Positions 27,121 to 36,118 of a DNA stretch of 64,000 nt are shown here, one piece after another. This DNA comes from an uncultured Anaerolineae bacterium. Its GTDB lineage: Bacteria > Chloroflexota > Anaerolineae > Aggregatilineales > Phototrophicaceae. Positions within the stretch are counted from its first letter, which is position 1. Every line of letters starts with the position of its first letter. The DNA is taken from positions 1 to 64,000 of the forward strand of contig CALKJO010000003.1 of NCBI GenBank assembly GCA_937995825.1, written 5' to 3'. The notes under the pieces were generated by a model that worked only from the letters and a program-made list of their open reading frames with translations, was not told the DNA's origin and ran no database searches. Position numbers and translations under genes: made by a program.

Positions 27121-27590
27121 AGCAGTCTGGAATCAAGGTTATCACTCGCAATCGTAAGGCGGGATTTGATTACTTTCTGGAGGCGACCTATGAGGCGGGG
27201 ATCGTCTTGACCGGTTCAGAGATCAAGTCGATCCGCGCCAATCAGGTCAATCTTTCGCAGGGGTTTGTTCAGGAGCAGGGAGGTGAACTCTGGTTAATGA
27301 ATGTTCACATCACCCCCTATGAACAGAGCGGGCGCTATGGCTACACAGAGCCGATGCGTCCGCGTAAGCTGCTGCTGCACAAGCGCGAGATCGCGCAGAT
27401 CATCACGCGCTCGCGGGAACGCGGCTACACGATCGTGCCGACGATGCTGTATCTTAAGAATGGGCGGGCGAAAGTGGAGATCGCGCTGGCAAAAGGCAAA
27501 AAGCACTATGACAAGCGCGACGACATTGCTAAACGCGACTCAGACCGGCAGTTGCGTCAGATCATCAAGCAGGGGCGCTACGACGAATGA
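27117..27590 (+). CDS. smpB: SsrA-binding protein SmpB
   Basis: 157 residues, normal length. An OB-fold small basic protein with the motifs NRKAGFDYFLEATYEAGIVL, GSEIKSIRANQVNLSQGF, LKNGRAKVEIALAKGKKHYD and KRDDIAKRD. It binds the tRNA-like part of tmRNA and brings it to stalled ribosomes for trans-translation. The usual neighbour ssrA was not found in this window. It overlaps the CtpA-like gene by four bases and is followed by a tRNA-Arg gene with its own promoter. Confidence 0.97.
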   Translation: MKQSGIKVITRNRKAGFDYFLEATYEAGIVLTGSEIKSIRANQVNLSQGFVQEQGGELWLMNVHITPYEQSGRYGYTEPMRPRKLLLHKREIAQIITRSRERGYTIVPTMLYLKNGRAKVEIALAKGKKHYDKRDDIAKRDSDRQLRQIIKQGRYDE

Positions 27591-27592
27591 GG

Positions 27593-27620
27593 TTGACCGC
27601 CGCGTAAACTGGGCTACAAT
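27593..27620 (+). promoter_or_regulatory. promoter of tRNA-Arg (TCG)
   Basis: -35 TTGACC (27593-27598, 5/6), 16-base spacer, -10 TACAAT (27615-27620, 5/6), ten bases before the mature tRNA 5' end. It starts right after the smpB stop codon. Confidence 0.7.
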
Positions 27621-27630
27621 ACAAATGAAG

Positions 27631-27703
27631 GCGCTCATAGCTCAGTGGATAGAGCATTGGTCTTCGGAACCAACGGTCGGGGGTTCGAATCCCTCTGGGC
27701 GCG
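27631..27703 (+). tRNA. tRNA-Arg (anticodon TCG)
   Basis: 73 nt. Acceptor GCGCTCA/TGGGCGC, D stem GCTC/GAGC, anticodon stem TTGGT/ACCAA with loop CTTCGGA (anticodon TCG, codons CGN), T stem GGGGG/CCCTC with loop TTCGAAT. Discriminator G. CCA is not encoded. A long hairpin follows. Confidence 0.95.
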
Positions 27704-27708
27704 CAGAA

Positions 27709-27736
27709 AAGGGCGGTCTGCGTTCAGACCGCCCTT
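27709..27736. terminator. 12-bp perfect hairpin after tRNA-Arg
   Basis: AAGGGCGGTCTG (27709-27720) and CAGACCGCCCTT (27725-27736) pair around CGTT. It lies between the tRNA and the 3' end of the convergent thiB gene, and could end both transcripts. There is no U run after the stem. Confidence 0.65.
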
Positions 27737-27746
27737 GATGGATTGT

Positions 27747-28787
27747 TCAGCGGAGAATGTTTTCCACCCAGGTCTGAATCCATGCGTCACGATTGGCATC
27801 GATCAGAGCCTGATCGAGCCTGACCGGGTTATCTGGGATTTGCGCGTACTCAACGAACACCTCTGGCAGCACAGCATCCTGATTGACTGGAAAGACGAAC
27901 ATTTGCAGCGGCATGTCGGACTGGAATTCGACGCTGAGCAGGAAGTCAATGAACTGCTGCGCGCCTTCGAGATTGTCCGTCCCGTTGAGGATGCCCGCAA
28001 ATTCGATCTGCCGGAAGCAGGTTTCGTCGGCGACGATCGCGCCGGTCGGCGCTGACTCCAGTTCAGTTTCGGCAAAAAAGACCTCTGCCGGCGGGCTGCT
28101 GGCATAGCTCACCACCAACGGATAAGTGCCTTGACCGGTGGCGCTGAACTGTCCATAGTAAGCATCCGTCCAGTCGGACGCGATCAACGTTTCGTTAGCG
28201 ATCAGATCAGCCCAGTAATCCAGATAGCCATCTTCGCCAAAAACCGCAATCGTTGTCAGCAGAAATGCCAAGCCTGGCGAGGATGTCGCCGGATTCTGCA
28301 CCACCAGCATTCCTCGATAGCGCGGATCGGCCAGGTCTTGCAGACTCGTCGGCAGGGGCAGGTCGTTGCTTGCAAAATAGGCAGCGTCGTAGTTCAGACA
28401 GACATCGCCGAAATCAATTGGCGTGACGCGGTGTTCAGGATCGATCAACAAGGACTCGTCGACTTTTTCCAGAAGCGGGGAGACATACGGGACGAATAAG
28501 TCATTTTCCAGTCCTCGACCTAAAAAGGTGTTGTCGATGCCGAACATGACATCGCCCAGCGGATTACGGCGGGTCAGGACAGCCCGATTGACCATGCTGC
28601 CGGTGTCGCCAAGCCGAAGCACTTCAACACGCAGTCCTGTCTGCGCTTCAAATGCCGCCATGACAGCTTCTGAGTAGTTGAAACTGTCATGGGCAATGAC
28701 GGTCAAAGTACGGCTGTCCTGCGCTGAAACGGTCTGAATGCTCAGTATCAGCAGCAGAACGGTGAACCCAATCGTCGTTCGTCTCAT
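27747..28787 (-). CDS. thiB: thiamine ABC transporter substrate-binding protein
   Basis: 346 residues with a signal peptide (MRRTTIGFTVLLLILSIQ, cleavage near VSAQD). Family segments are LTVIAHDSFNYSEAVMAAFE, GDVMFGIDNTFLGRGLEND, VTPIDFGDVCLNYD, SSPGLAFLLTTIAVFG and SYASSPPAEVFF. ThiB proteins bind thiamine and its phosphates outside the membrane for the ThiPQ importer. A TPP riboswitch precedes the gene, which independently supports the substrate. No thiP or thiQ is adjacent: the gene ends at a hairpin against a convergent tRNA. The importer's other subunits must therefore be elsewhere. Confidence 0.94.
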   Translation of the reverse strand: MRRTTIGFTVLLLILSIQTVSAQDSRTLTVIAHDSFNYSEAVMAAFEAQTGLRVEVLRLGDTGSMVNRAVLTRRNPLGDVMFGIDNTFLGRGLENDLFVPYVSPLLEKVDESLLIDPEHRVTPIDFGDVCLNYDAAYFASNDLPLPTSLQDLADPRYRGMLVVQNPATSSPGLAFLLTTIAVFGEDGYLDYWADLIANETLIASDWTDAYYGQFSATGQGTYPLVVSYASSPPAEVFFAETELESAPTGAIVADETCFRQIEFAGILNGTDNLEGAQQFIDFLLSVEFQSDMPLQMFVFPVNQDAVLPEVFVEYAQIPDNPVRLDQALIDANRDAWIQTWVENILR

Positions 28788-28824
28788 GGATGAAACTCCT
28801 TAACCTCTCAACAATGACAATCCA

Positions 28825-28858
28825 AACAAAACACCCCTGCCGGATTAGGGTAGGGGTG
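28825..28858 (-). terminator. riboswitch-controlled terminator
   Basis: Read leftward, CACCCCT (28852-28858) and AGGGGTG (28832-28838) form a stem followed by TTTTGTTT. It lies between the TPP aptamer and the thiB start, the expected place for TPP-dependent transcription termination. Confidence 0.8.
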
Positions 28859-28880
28859 CATGAATTGGCTCAAGGCTTGT

Positions 28881-28977
28881 CATTACCTCCCTACGCCGGC
28901 ATGATCCGGATCAGGTTAAGGGTCGGCACGGCATCTACGCGCCCTCTCAGCCCGCTTGCGCGGACTCCCCTGGAATG
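28881..28977 (-). promoter_or_regulatory. TPP riboswitch (THI element)
   Basis: Read leftward, the conserved THI-box parts occur in order: CAGGGG near 28972, GGCTGAGAGGG (about 28942-28952), ACCCTTAACCTGATC-CGGATCATGCC (about 28899-28923) and GCGTAGGGAGG (28887-28897). Closing stem P1 can form from CATTCC and GGTAATG. TPP binding would favour the terminator at 28825-28858 and shut off thiB. Confidence 0.95.
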
Positions 28978-28993
28978 TTGATTGTCAATAATG

Positions 28994-29022
28994 ATGATAA
29001 CGCAGTCACTCTCATTTGTCGA
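28994..29022 (-). promoter_or_regulatory. promoter of the TPP riboswitch-thiB transcript
   Basis: Read leftward, -35 TCGACA (29017-29022, 5/6), 17-base spacer, -10 TATCAT (28994-28999, 5/6). The start would fall about ten bases before the aptamer. It overlaps the terminator hairpin of the upstream gene. Confidence 0.6.
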
Positions 29023-29038
29023 GAGCGACTGCGTTATC
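28996..29038 (-). terminator. hairpin ending the 29047-29826 gene
   Basis: GATAACGCAGTC-CTCTC (28996-29013) pairs with GAGAG-GACTGCGTTATC (29021-29038), with one mismatch and a seven-base loop. It is eight bases beyond the stop codon. A mixed A/T-rich run follows. The thiB promoter is embedded in the same DNA. Confidence 0.7.
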
Positions 29039-29046
29039 TGCTGGGG

Positions 29047-29826
29047 CTATTCTCCTATACTGCCTTCACTGGTCGATCCCTCAGCGGATGAAGCTGGTTC
29101 TGAAGGCTCTGGTGTGGCGAAAACAGGCATTTCCGCTGGCGCATATTCACCGCCAAACGATGGGACATAGGGAACTGCCGTCGGGACGAGCGTGGGCAGC
29201 ATGAGCTGAAGCTCCTCATCGGTGAAACTGCCGAGTTCGCTTGGCAGTGTCGCGCCTGGCTCATAGCATTCTGTGCCAACCAGCGGTATGGTTGGACGCT
29301 GACGCATGACGACATTGTCAATTCGGAAGTATCCAACGCCATCATCCGACGAAGCGTAAATCGATAGATAAGCGGATGTCCATGCCTCAGTGGTGTAGGT
29401 GCGCATCACACGAGTTTGGAGCGCTGTATTCTGCGCAATCCAGAAGGTGCAGACCTGAAGATCGCTAAAATCCTCATCATGGACGAGGATGGTGATGCGT
29501 TTGCGAACATTGCTGGAATTGCCGATGTCGATCCGGACTTCCAGGCGCGCAAACTGTGGGAGCGCGACCCCGGTATTCTGGAGTACCACCGCCTGGCTCG
29601 ATCCAACTTGGCGGTAGAACTCGAAAACGCCGCCTACAGTGCGATACTGGATTGCGCTGGCTGAGGGCGCGCCAAAGACAGCCCATCCATTTGGCAGGCT
29701 GCCCGTAACGGCGGAGAATGTCCCGTTGGTGATATAGTTGCCAGAGTCCTGTGCGGATACTGTCGCTGTCAGCATGAGCAGTGCAGACAGGATGAGCAGG
29801 ACACTTGCGGCTTTTTTCAGAGCCAT
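29047..29826 (-). CDS. exported protein with carbohydrate-binding-like jelly roll
   Basis: 259 residues. Signal peptide (LKKAASVLLILSALLMLTAT, cleavage near VSAQD). The start of the mature part, NYITNGTFSAVTGSLPNGWA, and the later YFRIDNVVM are marks of CBM4/9-like beta-sandwich domains (residues about 28-180), which bind carbohydrate in known proteins. The C-terminal 70 residues are Pro/Glu/Ser-rich and end in SEGSIGE, with no sorting signal or anchor. Function unknown: possibly a secreted glycan-binding protein. It is a single gene between gyrB and the TPP riboswitch. Confidence 0.75.
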   Translation of the reverse strand: MALKKAASVLLILSALLMLTATVSAQDSGNYITNGTFSAVTGSLPNGWAVFGAPSASAIQYRTVGGVFEFYRQVGSSQAVVLQNTGVALPQFARLEVRIDIGNSSNVRKRITILVHDEDFSDLQVCTFWIAQNTALQTRVMRTYTTEAWTSAYLSIYASSDDGVGYFRIDNVVMRQRPTIPLVGTECYEPGATLPSELGSFTDEELQLMLPTLVPTAVPYVPSFGGEYAPAEMPVFATPEPSEPASSAEGSTSEGSIGE

Positions 29827-30006
29827 ACTTACTCCAACATGATTTTCCTGAGCTGAACTGTTCTTATCATATCACGCTTCTTGTCGGAGTACATAGATTG
29901 TCAGTCCATCAACCGATTATCGAAAAGCCGCACGAAGCACCGCTCTTTTGACTAAAAGACGGGCTTGAGTTTCTCACAGCTTGTGAAACCTGTTTCAAGA
30001 GCGGAT

Positions 30007-31986
30007 TCAAATATCCAGATTGCGGACGCTTTTTGCGTGCGTCTGGATGAAGCGGCGTCGTGGCGGCACAGCAGCTCCCATCAGCTCATCGAAAACACGA
30101 TCCGCTTCGGCAGCATTTTCAATAGTGACTTGAAGCAGCGTTCGCCGAGCAGGATCCATCGTCGTTTCCCAGAGCTGCTCTGGATTCATCTCGCCAAGAC
30201 CTTTGTAGCGGCTGATTTTGAGCTTGTCCGGGTCTGGATAGCGATGCAGCGCGCGATTGAGAATTTCGGATTCGTGCAGTCCCGCTTCGGGATACAGATA
30301 CTCAGACTCTTTGCCGTTGACGATCCGAAAGATCGGCGGCTGCGCAACGTAGAGATGTCCAGTCTGGATCAGAGGCTGCATATGGCGGAAGAAGAAGGTC
30401 AGCAGCAGCGTTCGGATGTGTGAACCATCCACATCAGCGTCCGTCATGATGATCACGCGCTCGTAGCGCAGGCTTTCCACATCGAAATCCTCGCCGATGC
30501 CTGCGCCCAGCGCACTGACTAGCGCCTTGATCTCATTGTTGTCGAGCATTTTGTCCAGTCGTGCGCGCTCAGTGTTGAGGATTTTTCCACGCAGCGGGAG
30601 GATCGCTTGAAAATGTCGGTCGCGTCCTTGCTTGGCGCTTCCGCCAGCGCTGTCACCTTCGACAATGTAGATTTCCGAACCTGCGCCGTGCTGTGAACAG
30701 TCGGCGAGCTTGCCCGGCAGCGTTGTACTTTCGAGGAGGCTCGGACCACTGCGCACAAGGTCGCGGGCTTTGCGCGCCGCTTCTCGAGCGCGCATACTGG
30801 TTGCGCATTTCTCGATGATCCGCCGTGCTTCACGCGGGTTGACTTCTAGAAATTCGGTGAAGGCTTCGCTGACGATCTGAGAGACCGCGCCTTGTGTTTC
30901 TGGATTGAGCAGCTTCACCTTCGTCTGACTTTCAAACGATGGTGCTGGGTGCTTGATGCTGACAATTGCCGTAATCCCCTCCAGCGTATCGCTTCCGGAG
31001 AAATTGCTGTCCTTGTCCTTAAGGAAACCGGCTTTGCGCGCATATCGATTGATCACGCTGGTGATCGCTGAACGCAGTCCTGTCAGATGCGTGCCACCGT
31101 CCGGCGTATTGATGGTGTTGGCAAACGCGAGTTCGGTTGTAGTGGCGGAGTCGGTATATTGAAAAGCGACCTCGATGCCGATGGTGAATGGCGCGCCGTT
31201 CTCCGGTGTGACTTCAACCTCGCGCTCAGCGTGAATCACTGGATGCAGCCCATCGCGATGCCGATTTAAGTAGCGAACAAACGATTTCAGACCGCCTTCG
31301 AAGTAGAAGGTAGTCTCTTTGGGAAGCGGCTGTACTCGCTCATCCCGTAAAGTCAGTGTGACTTTGCGGGTCACAAATGCCATTTCGCGGAATCGCGTCT
31401 CCAGCGTATCATAGCTGAATTCATGACGCTCCATAATCGTGAAGTCCGGCTTGAACGTGATGATCGTCCCTGTTGACTCGCCGGGCTCCATCGGGCGAAT
31501 TGGAGTAACTTTGGTCATGGCTTTGCCCATGCGATAATCTTGCCGCCAGACCATCCCGTCGCGGAAAACCTGCGCGATCAGTTCTTCTGACAGGGCGTTG
31601 ACCGCCGAAACACCAACGCCATGCAAACCGCCGCTGACTTTGTATGCGCCAGTTGCGAATTTGCCCCCTGCGTGCAAATGGGTCATGACCAGTTCAAGCG
31701 TGGAGATGCCTTTGTCTTTATTGATGCCGACTGGAATGCCGCCGCCATTGTCCGCAATCGACACGTAGTGGTCAGGATACAGCGTGACGGTGATATGGTC
31801 GCAGCGACCGGCAAGCGCCTCGTCAATGGCATTGTCTACGACTTCATATATCAGATGGTGAAGGGCGCGCAGGTCGGTTCCACCGACATACATGCCTGGT
31901 CGGGTTCGAACCGGGTCTAAGCCTTCCAGCACCTTAATCTGATCTTCGGTCTGCCGATTCACGGCAGCGAAATCCTTATCAACCAT
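30007..31986 (-). CDS. gyrB: DNA gyrase subunit B
   Basis: 659 residues. GHKL ATPase with the N-box [22 protein letters not shown] and [14 protein letters not shown], then the transducer domain with its Lys in the [10 protein letters not shown] region, and the TOPRIM domain with [18 protein letters not shown] and [17 protein letters not shown]. The C terminus is the gyrB tail [17 protein letters not shown]. GyrB could be confused with ParE, but length and motifs fit GyrB better. With GyrA (not in the window) it introduces negative supercoils. A strong promoter lies at 32109-32137, leaving a leader of about 115 bases. Confidence 0.93.
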   Translation of the reverse strand: MVDKDFAAVNRQTEDQIKVLEGLDPVRTRPGMYVGGTDLRALHHLIYEVVDNAIDEALAGRCDHITVTLYPDHYVSIADNGGGIPVGINKDKGISTLELVMTHLHAGGKFATGAYKVSGGLHGVGVSAVNALSEELIAQVFRDGMVWRQDYRMGKAMTKVTPIRPMEPGESTGTIITFKPDFTIMERHEFSYDTLETRFREMAFVTRKVTLTLRDERVQPLPKETTFYFEGGLKSFVRYLNRHRDGLHPVIHAEREVEVTPENGAPFTIGIEVAFQYTDSATTTELAFANTINTPDGGTHLTGLRSAITSVINRYARKAGFLKDKDSNFSGSDTLEGITAIVSIKHPAPSFESQTKVKLLNPETQGAVSQIVSEAFTEFLEVNPREARRIIEKCATSMRAREAARKARDLVRSGPSLLESTTLPGKLADCSQHGAGSEIYIVEGDSAGGSAKQGRDRHFQAILPLRGKILNTERARLDKMLDNNEIKALVSALGAGIGEDFDVESLRYERVIIMTDADVDGSHIRTLLLTFFFRHMQPLIQTGHLYVAQPPIFRIVNGKESEYLYPEAGLHESEILNRALHRYPDPDKLKISRYKGLGEMNPEQLWETTMDPARRTLLQVTIENAAEADRVFDELMGAAVPPRRRFIQTHAKSVRNLDI

Positions 31987-32108
31987 CTGAGCTCCTCATC
32001 CTCTGAGCTGCCAATCCAATCGTTCGGAACAAACGGGTGAGATTGTGAAACTGCGCCTTACTTAGATTGGGTGTCACTTAGGGAAGAAGGCGATCTTTTA
32101 GGAATATC

Positions 32109-32137
32109 ATTATATATCAACTTAGCCGCTTTCTCAA
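32109..32137 (-). promoter_or_regulatory. strong promoter of gyrB
   Basis: Read leftward, -35 TTGAGA (32132-32137, 5/6), 17-base spacer, -10 TATAAT (32109-32114, 6/6). It is well placed for gyrB and close to the divergent tRNA promoter. Confidence 0.75.
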
Positions 32138-32183
32138 ACGCTTCTACTTCGAATTGGCACAAAAGAGCGAACTGCCAGTCTGC

Positions 32184-32212
32184 TTGACACGTTTCAAGGG
32201 GATGTATACAAT
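32184..32212 (+). promoter_or_regulatory. promoter of tRNA-Arg (TCT)
   Basis: -35 TTGACA (32184-32189, 6/6), 17-base spacer, -10 TACAAT (32207-32212, 5/6), ten bases before the tRNA. Together with the gyrB promoter it makes a divergent pair 46 bases apart. Confidence 0.8.
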
Positions 32213-32222
32213 CCTGGCAAAT

Positions 32223-32295
32223 GCCCCTGTAGCTTAATGGATAGAGCAAAGACCTTCTAAGTCTGAGGTTACAGGTTCGAGTCCTGTCAGGGGCA
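32223..32295 (+). tRNA. tRNA-Arg (anticodon TCT)
   Basis: 73 nt. Acceptor GCCCCTG/CAGGGGC, D stem GCTT/GAGC, anticodon loop CTTCTAA (anticodon TCT, codons AGA/AGG), T stem ACAGG/CCTGT with TTCGAGT loop. Discriminator A, CCA not encoded. Confidence 0.95.
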
Positions 32296-32335
32296 AAAGA
32301 CAGACGGCGTCAGCCTGGGCTTGGAACGCAGGTCA

Positions 32336-33616
32336 TCAAGCGCGGGCAAGAATTTCGTCGCGCAGTAAGGCTGTTTCAGGTTCAAGCGCACGATTTGCGC
32401 GCGCGGCAACTTCGGCGACGCGCTGAAGATGCGCCGCCGCCTCGCTCCTCCTTCCCATTTTCAGATAAAGGCGCATAATCTTTCGATGGATGTCCTCGTT
32501 GAGCGTCTCGGTCAGCGCGGCTGCGCGTTGATAAACGCTGAGCGCGATTTCAGGGCGCTGTCGTTCAGTCCAGTGGTCAGCAATTGCGTTTAATGCCTCA
32601 AGGTATCCAGCAAGATAACTTGCGCGCCGCTCGACAATCCATGAGTCCTGATGTCCCTGTAGAAAATGACCCCGATATAGCTCAACTGCGCGCTGATAAG
32701 CGTCCACGCGCTCAGGATTATTTTCCTCACGTCCCTCTAGAAGCTGGCTGACAAAGACAGCGGTGTCGTAATACAAGTCAAGCGCTGGATTGATCCGATA
32801 AAAGCCGTTTTCATGTACCAGAACATCAGCGTTAAGCGCCTTGTGCAGGCGGCGCTTGGTCACGTGAAATACGTTCACTGCCTGATCGCTGTCCAGTTCC
32901 TCCCAGAATGCCTGGCATATCTCGGATCGGGTGATCATCGGGCGGTCAAGTGCGAAGAAAAACAGCAGTCTGGGTAGATGACCCTCCCAGTTATCGATCA
33001 GGCGATCCTTGAAGACGACAAAGCCCGGCCCCAACGCATTGACTTCAAGGGGCGTGCCGCCGCGCTGCGCTGTGCCATAAAAGTCGGCTTTGACCAACTG
33101 ATCGTCGCGCAGGATCAAGGCATAGCGTTGGGCGATCATCGCTGTCCAGGGTAAACGGGGGATAGTGCGGCTGTTGAGAATCAGGTGGCACTGCGGCGGA
33201 AGCTCAGTGATCAGCTTTTCAAGAAATCTTTGAACCTGATCCGAACTGTCGCTGCGATCATAATCGTCTAAAATAAGCATATAGCGCTCAAAGTCGAGCT
33301 GTCGCAGATCGGTGAGAAAGGCATTGGCGACCACACTGGTTTGTGACCAATCCGAGTCCTCGAGCGCGTTCACGTGTGCGCCAAACAGCGGTTCACTGAG
33401 CGCGATTCGGTAAGTGAGGGCGCGAACAAAAGACTCCAGGTTAGCATCATCTTGCCCCAGCCCGTAGTAAAATAGGGGGCAAGTCGCAGTTTCATGTAAA
33501 TAAGCGATGAATGGAGAACGATATCGACTTGCGGGGTGGAACAGGGTTACGCGCGTTTGTGAGGTGTAATGATTGAACTGAGCGTTGATGCGTTCAAGGA
33601 TGGGTCGGACGCTCAT
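32336..33616 (-). CDS. BTAD-containing regulator with degenerate ATPase-like N-half
   Basis: 426 residues. Residues about 1-200 resemble the NTPase part of LuxR/MalT-like and SARP regulators: a Walker-B-like strand YMLILDDYDRSD and a sensor-like LILNSRTIPRLPW, but no P-loop (GxxxxGK) is present. Residues about 215-280 form a winged helix (ITRSEICQAFWEELDSDQAV, then HVTKRRLHKALN), and about 290-420 form a BTAD/TPR region (YQRAVELYRGHFLQG). Such proteins bind DNA and respond to protein or ligand input. Because the P-loop is missing, ATP hydrolysis is doubtful. No target gene is clear. It converges on tRNA-Arg and diverges from a small membrane protein. Confidence 0.75.
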   Translation of the reverse strand: MSVRPILERINAQFNHYTSQTRVTLFHPASRYRSPFIAYLHETATCPLFYYGLGQDDANLESFVRALTYRIALSEPLFGAHVNALEDSDWSQTSVVANAFLTDLRQLDFERYMLILDDYDRSDSSDQVQRFLEKLITELPPQCHLILNSRTIPRLPWTAMIAQRYALILRDDQLVKADFYGTAQRGGTPLEVNALGPGFVVFKDRLIDNWEGHLPRLLFFFALDRPMITRSEICQAFWEELDSDQAVNVFHVTKRRLHKALNADVLVHENGFYRINPALDLYYDTAVFVSQLLEGREENNPERVDAYQRAVELYRGHFLQGHQDSWIVERRASYLAGYLEALNAIADHWTERQRPEIALSVYQRAAALTETLNEDIHRKIMRLYLKMGRRSEAAAHLQRVAEVAARANRALEPETALLRDEILARA

Positions 33617-33735
33617 ACGAAAAAACCCTATTTATTTGGAAACATGATCGTTAGTATAACATGTTTTATCTGATCTACCATCGGGGCGCGCGCTAGTGTG
33701 GGTGGTATGAGGGGCTTATACCATGAGGAGCATTC

Positions 33736-34296
33736 ATGGGTGTGATTGAGTCAAAGCATACTGGGCAGCGTCCACCTCGGACTTTGGGATTGTCGCTGGC
33801 GATCCTGGTCAGCATCATGTGGTTTTCTATCCTGCCGATCATGCAGGCAGGGGCGATCCTGCTGCTTGAGCGGCGGCTGAGAGAAGCTGAGCAGGGGCTG
33901 TCATTGGGTAACGATCTGCCAGCGTTTGCCTACGGCGGAGAATTTCGCGGCGTGTCAGATGCAGTTTTGTGGTTCCAAGCTGCAACCGGCTGTGTATTTC
34001 TGGTGATTGGAGCAGCGGCATGGCGCGGTCGTCCTCGTTCGATCCGCTGGATCATGGCTTTTGCTGTGGTCACTTTAACCGCTGTGACGCTGGTGACAAC
34101 GGCTGCGGCGCTGAACCAGCCTTCCACAATTTACGAAGGAATCGACTCAGGCGCATCGATTGCAACAGCGTTTCTCAACATCCGCCTGATCCTGACGGTG
34201 CTGATACCGCTGTATGTCCTGTGGTATATGAATCGCGCGCCAGCGCGGGCATTCTATCGCGGCTATTACCTGCCCGGCGCTGTCGCTCTCCGGTGA
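33736..34296 (+). CDS. four-helix membrane protein, unknown
   Basis: 186 residues. Four predicted membrane helices: around residues 14-37 (LGLSLAILVSIMWFSILPIM), 75-95 (WFQAATGCVFLVIGAAAW), 100-120 and 142-165 (RLILTVLIPLYVLWYM). No family was recognised. A SD-like GAGGAG lies just upstream of the ATG. It ends exactly where the convergent thioesterase gene ends (TGATCA contains both stop codons). Probably an integral protein of the cytoplasmic membrane; function unknown. Confidence 0.6.
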   Translation: MGVIESKHTGQRPPRTLGLSLAILVSIMWFSILPIMQAGAILLLERRLREAEQGLSLGNDLPAFAYGGEFRGVSDAVLWFQAATGCVFLVIGAAAWRGRPRSIRWIMAFAVVTLTAVTLVTTAAALNQPSTIYEGIDSGASIATAFLNIRLILTVLIPLYVLWYMNRAPARAFYRGYYLPGAVALR

Positions 34297-34713
34297 TCAT
34301 GCTCCCCAGGCGCGCCATGCTGCAGGAATGGATGCCACATGCCCATCTTTGCTGATGCAGATGTGTTTGGTGAAGCCAGTGACATGCAGCGCGCCAGTGT
34401 CGGCGTCAATGATCTCATACTCGAACTTGAGTCCACGGCTCTTTATCTCTCTAATCCAGCAGCGGACGGTCAGCTTTTGACCATACACGGCTGGCTTGAC
34501 ATAGCGCGCGCTGATTTCAGTGACCGTCAGATAGAGTCCGCTGCGCTCAAAGCTGGCGTAGTCGTGTCCGCGCTGGCGCGCGTAGTTTGTCCGTCCCTCC
34601 TCAAAATAGAGGATATAGCTGGCATGGTGGACAATTCCCATGGCGTCTGTTTCGGCATAACGAACGTAGAAGCTGGTTTCGCCGATGAAACGGTCTATAG
34701 GTGCCAAAGTCAA
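34297..34713 (-). CDS. acyl-CoA thioesterase, YbgC/4-hydroxybenzoyl-CoA type
   Basis: 138 residues, a single hot-dog fold. The active-site motif VRYAETDAMGIVHHASYIL has the catalytic Asp in the TDAMG turn and the following His. Later strands KPAVYGQKLTVRCWI and LKFEYEII are as in YbgC. It hydrolyses short- or medium-chain acyl-CoA. It is the last gene of the his operon, three bases after hisE; a metabolic link to histidine is not known and it may be only a passenger. Confidence 0.88.
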   Translation of the reverse strand: MTLAPIDRFIGETSFYVRYAETDAMGIVHHASYILYFEEGRTNYARQRGHDYASFERSGLYLTVTEISARYVKPAVYGQKLTVRCWIREIKSRGLKFEYEIIDADTGALHVTGFTKHICISKDGHVASIPAAWRAWGA

Positions 34714-34716
34714 AAC

Positions 34717-35010
34717 CTACTCCTGTTTGGGCTGGTGGCGCTGTTGAAGCACGGCGCGCACCTCATCGAGGCTGATATTCTGATGCGCCATTAACACCAG
34801 CGTATGATAGAAAAGGTCGGCAAGTTCATCGATCTGCCGTTCGCGGCTCTGGCTGAGCGCGGCGATCACAACTTCCACCGCTTCCTCACCGACTTTCTGC
34901 GCCACCGCTTGAATTCCTTGGTCGAGCAGGGCATTGGTATAGCTCGACGGTTTTGGATTTGCTTTACGGTCGGCGATGATGGCTTCCAACTGGCTGATCA
35001 TGTCGGTCAT
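34717..35010 (-). CDS. hisE: phosphoribosyl-ATP pyrophosphatase
   Basis: 97 residues, MazG-like all-alpha NTP pyrophosphatase. Seen: [33 protein letters not shown] with the Mg-binding Glu residues, and [14 protein letters not shown]. It catalyses the second step of histidine synthesis, PRATP to PRAMP. Its ATG overlaps the hisI stop (ATGA). Confidence 0.95.
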   Translation of the reverse strand: MTDMISQLEAIIADRKANPKPSSYTNALLDQGIQAVAQKVGEEAVEVVIAALSQSRERQIDELADLFYHTLVLMAHQNISLDEVRAVLQQRHQPKQE

Positions 35011-35345
35011 CGTTCAAGCTCTCGGTAGAAACACGAGTATTCGCCTGTATGACAGGCTGCACCTGCTGGCTCAACGCGCAGGAGCAGTGTGTCCTCATCG
35101 CAGTCAACCCGTATCTCCTGAACGCGCTGAATGTTTCCTGATGTCGCCCCTTTGTGCCACAGCGCGTTACGACTGCGGCTCCAGAATACCGCTTCACCTG
35201 TCTCCAGAGTCAAGCGGAGCGACTCGGCGTTCATGTAGGCGACCATTAGCACGGCGTGGGTCTGCGCATCCTGAACAACAGCGGGTATCAGCCCATTGTC
35301 GTCGAATTTTAACTCAGCAATACGAACAGCCGATTTGTCGATCAT
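35007..35345 (-). CDS. hisI: phosphoribosyl-AMP cyclohydrolase
   Basis: 112 residues from ATG 35345, which overlaps the hisF stop by ATGA and has GGGAAAG upstream; an ATG four codons earlier is less likely. Motifs: [38 protein letters not shown], and the Zn-binding Cys in VDCDED and [11 protein letters not shown]. It opens the purine ring of PRAMP. It is separate from HisE here, not the HisIE fusion. Confidence 0.96.
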   Translation of the reverse strand: MIDKSAVRIAELKFDDNGLIPAVVQDAQTHAVLMVAYMNAESLRLTLETGEAVFWSRSRNALWHKGATSGNIQRVQEIRVDCDEDTLLLRVEPAGAACHTGEYSCFYRELER

Positions 35346-36115
35346 CGTCTTTCCCATCCTGTTAAGCGCACTGGAACATTTTCAGCCGCGAGAAAGCGCT
35401 TTAGGGCGTCGATGCGAATTTCGTTGAAGTGAAATAGGGAGGCGGCAAGCGCGGCATCGGCTTTACCTACTGTAAGCACATTGAGGAAGTCTGCCATTGA
35501 ACCCGCGCCGCCTGACGCGATCACGGGGATGCTGACCGCTTCGGCGATCAGGCGTGTCAGTTCGATGTTGTAGCCCGTTTTCGTCCCATCGCGATCCATG
35601 CTGGTGAGCAGAATTTCGCCTGCGCCGCGCTTTTCAACTTCGCGCGCCCAAGCGACCGCATCCAGTCCTGTTGGTACGCGCCCGCCGTTGATGAACACTT
35701 CATAGCGCCTATCGACCCACTTGGGATCGATGGCGACGACGATGCACTGACTGCCAAACCCCCACGCGCCCTGATTGATCAGGTCTGGATTGCGCACAGC
35801 GGCGCTGTTGATGCTGACTTTGTCAGCGCCGGCGAGCAGCGTTGCCCGAATGTCATCGAGGGACCGGATGCCGCCGCCGACGCAGAAGGGGATGAAGATG
35901 CTGTCTGCGACATGGCGAACCATCTCTAGTGTTGTATTACGATTCTCATGAGAAGCAGTGATGTCTAGAAAGACCAGCTCATCCGCGCCTTCACGATCAT
36001 AAATTGACGCCTGCTCAACTGGATCGCCGGCATCGCGCAGGTCAACGAAGTTGACCCCCTTGACCACCCGCCCGTTCAACACATCTAGGCAGGGAATAAT
36101 GCGTTTTGCTAACAT
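35342..36115 (-). CDS. hisF: imidazole glycerol-phosphate synthase cyclase subunit
   Basis: 257 residues, TIM barrel. Catalytic Asp residues are in [16 protein letters not shown] and [13 protein letters not shown]. Phosphate-binding loops are [12 protein letters not shown] and [13 protein letters not shown]. With HisH it makes imidazole glycerol phosphate and AICAR. It is three bases downstream of hisA and overlaps hisI. Confidence 0.97.
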   Translation of the reverse strand: MLAKRIIPCLDVLNGRVVKGVNFVDLRDAGDPVEQASIYDREGADELVFLDITASHENRNTTLEMVRHVADSIFIPFCVGGGIRSLDDIRATLLAGADKVSINSAAVRNPDLINQGAWGFGSQCIVVAIDPKWVDRRYEVFINGGRVPTGLDAVAWAREVEKRGAGEILLTSMDRDGTKTGYNIELTRLIAEAVSIPVIASGGAGSMADFLNVLTVGKADAALAASLFHFNEIRIDALKRFLAAENVPVRLTGWERR

Positions 36116-36118
36116 CGC

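Noticed and set aside
27591-29046. possible tmRNA gene near smpB
   Set aside because: No tmRNA start or tag ORF motif was seen; the space is explained by tRNA, hairpin and riboswitch.
32058-32249. 63-codon open frame upstream of gyrB
   Set aside because: It overlaps tRNA-Arg and both promoters, and has no similarity.
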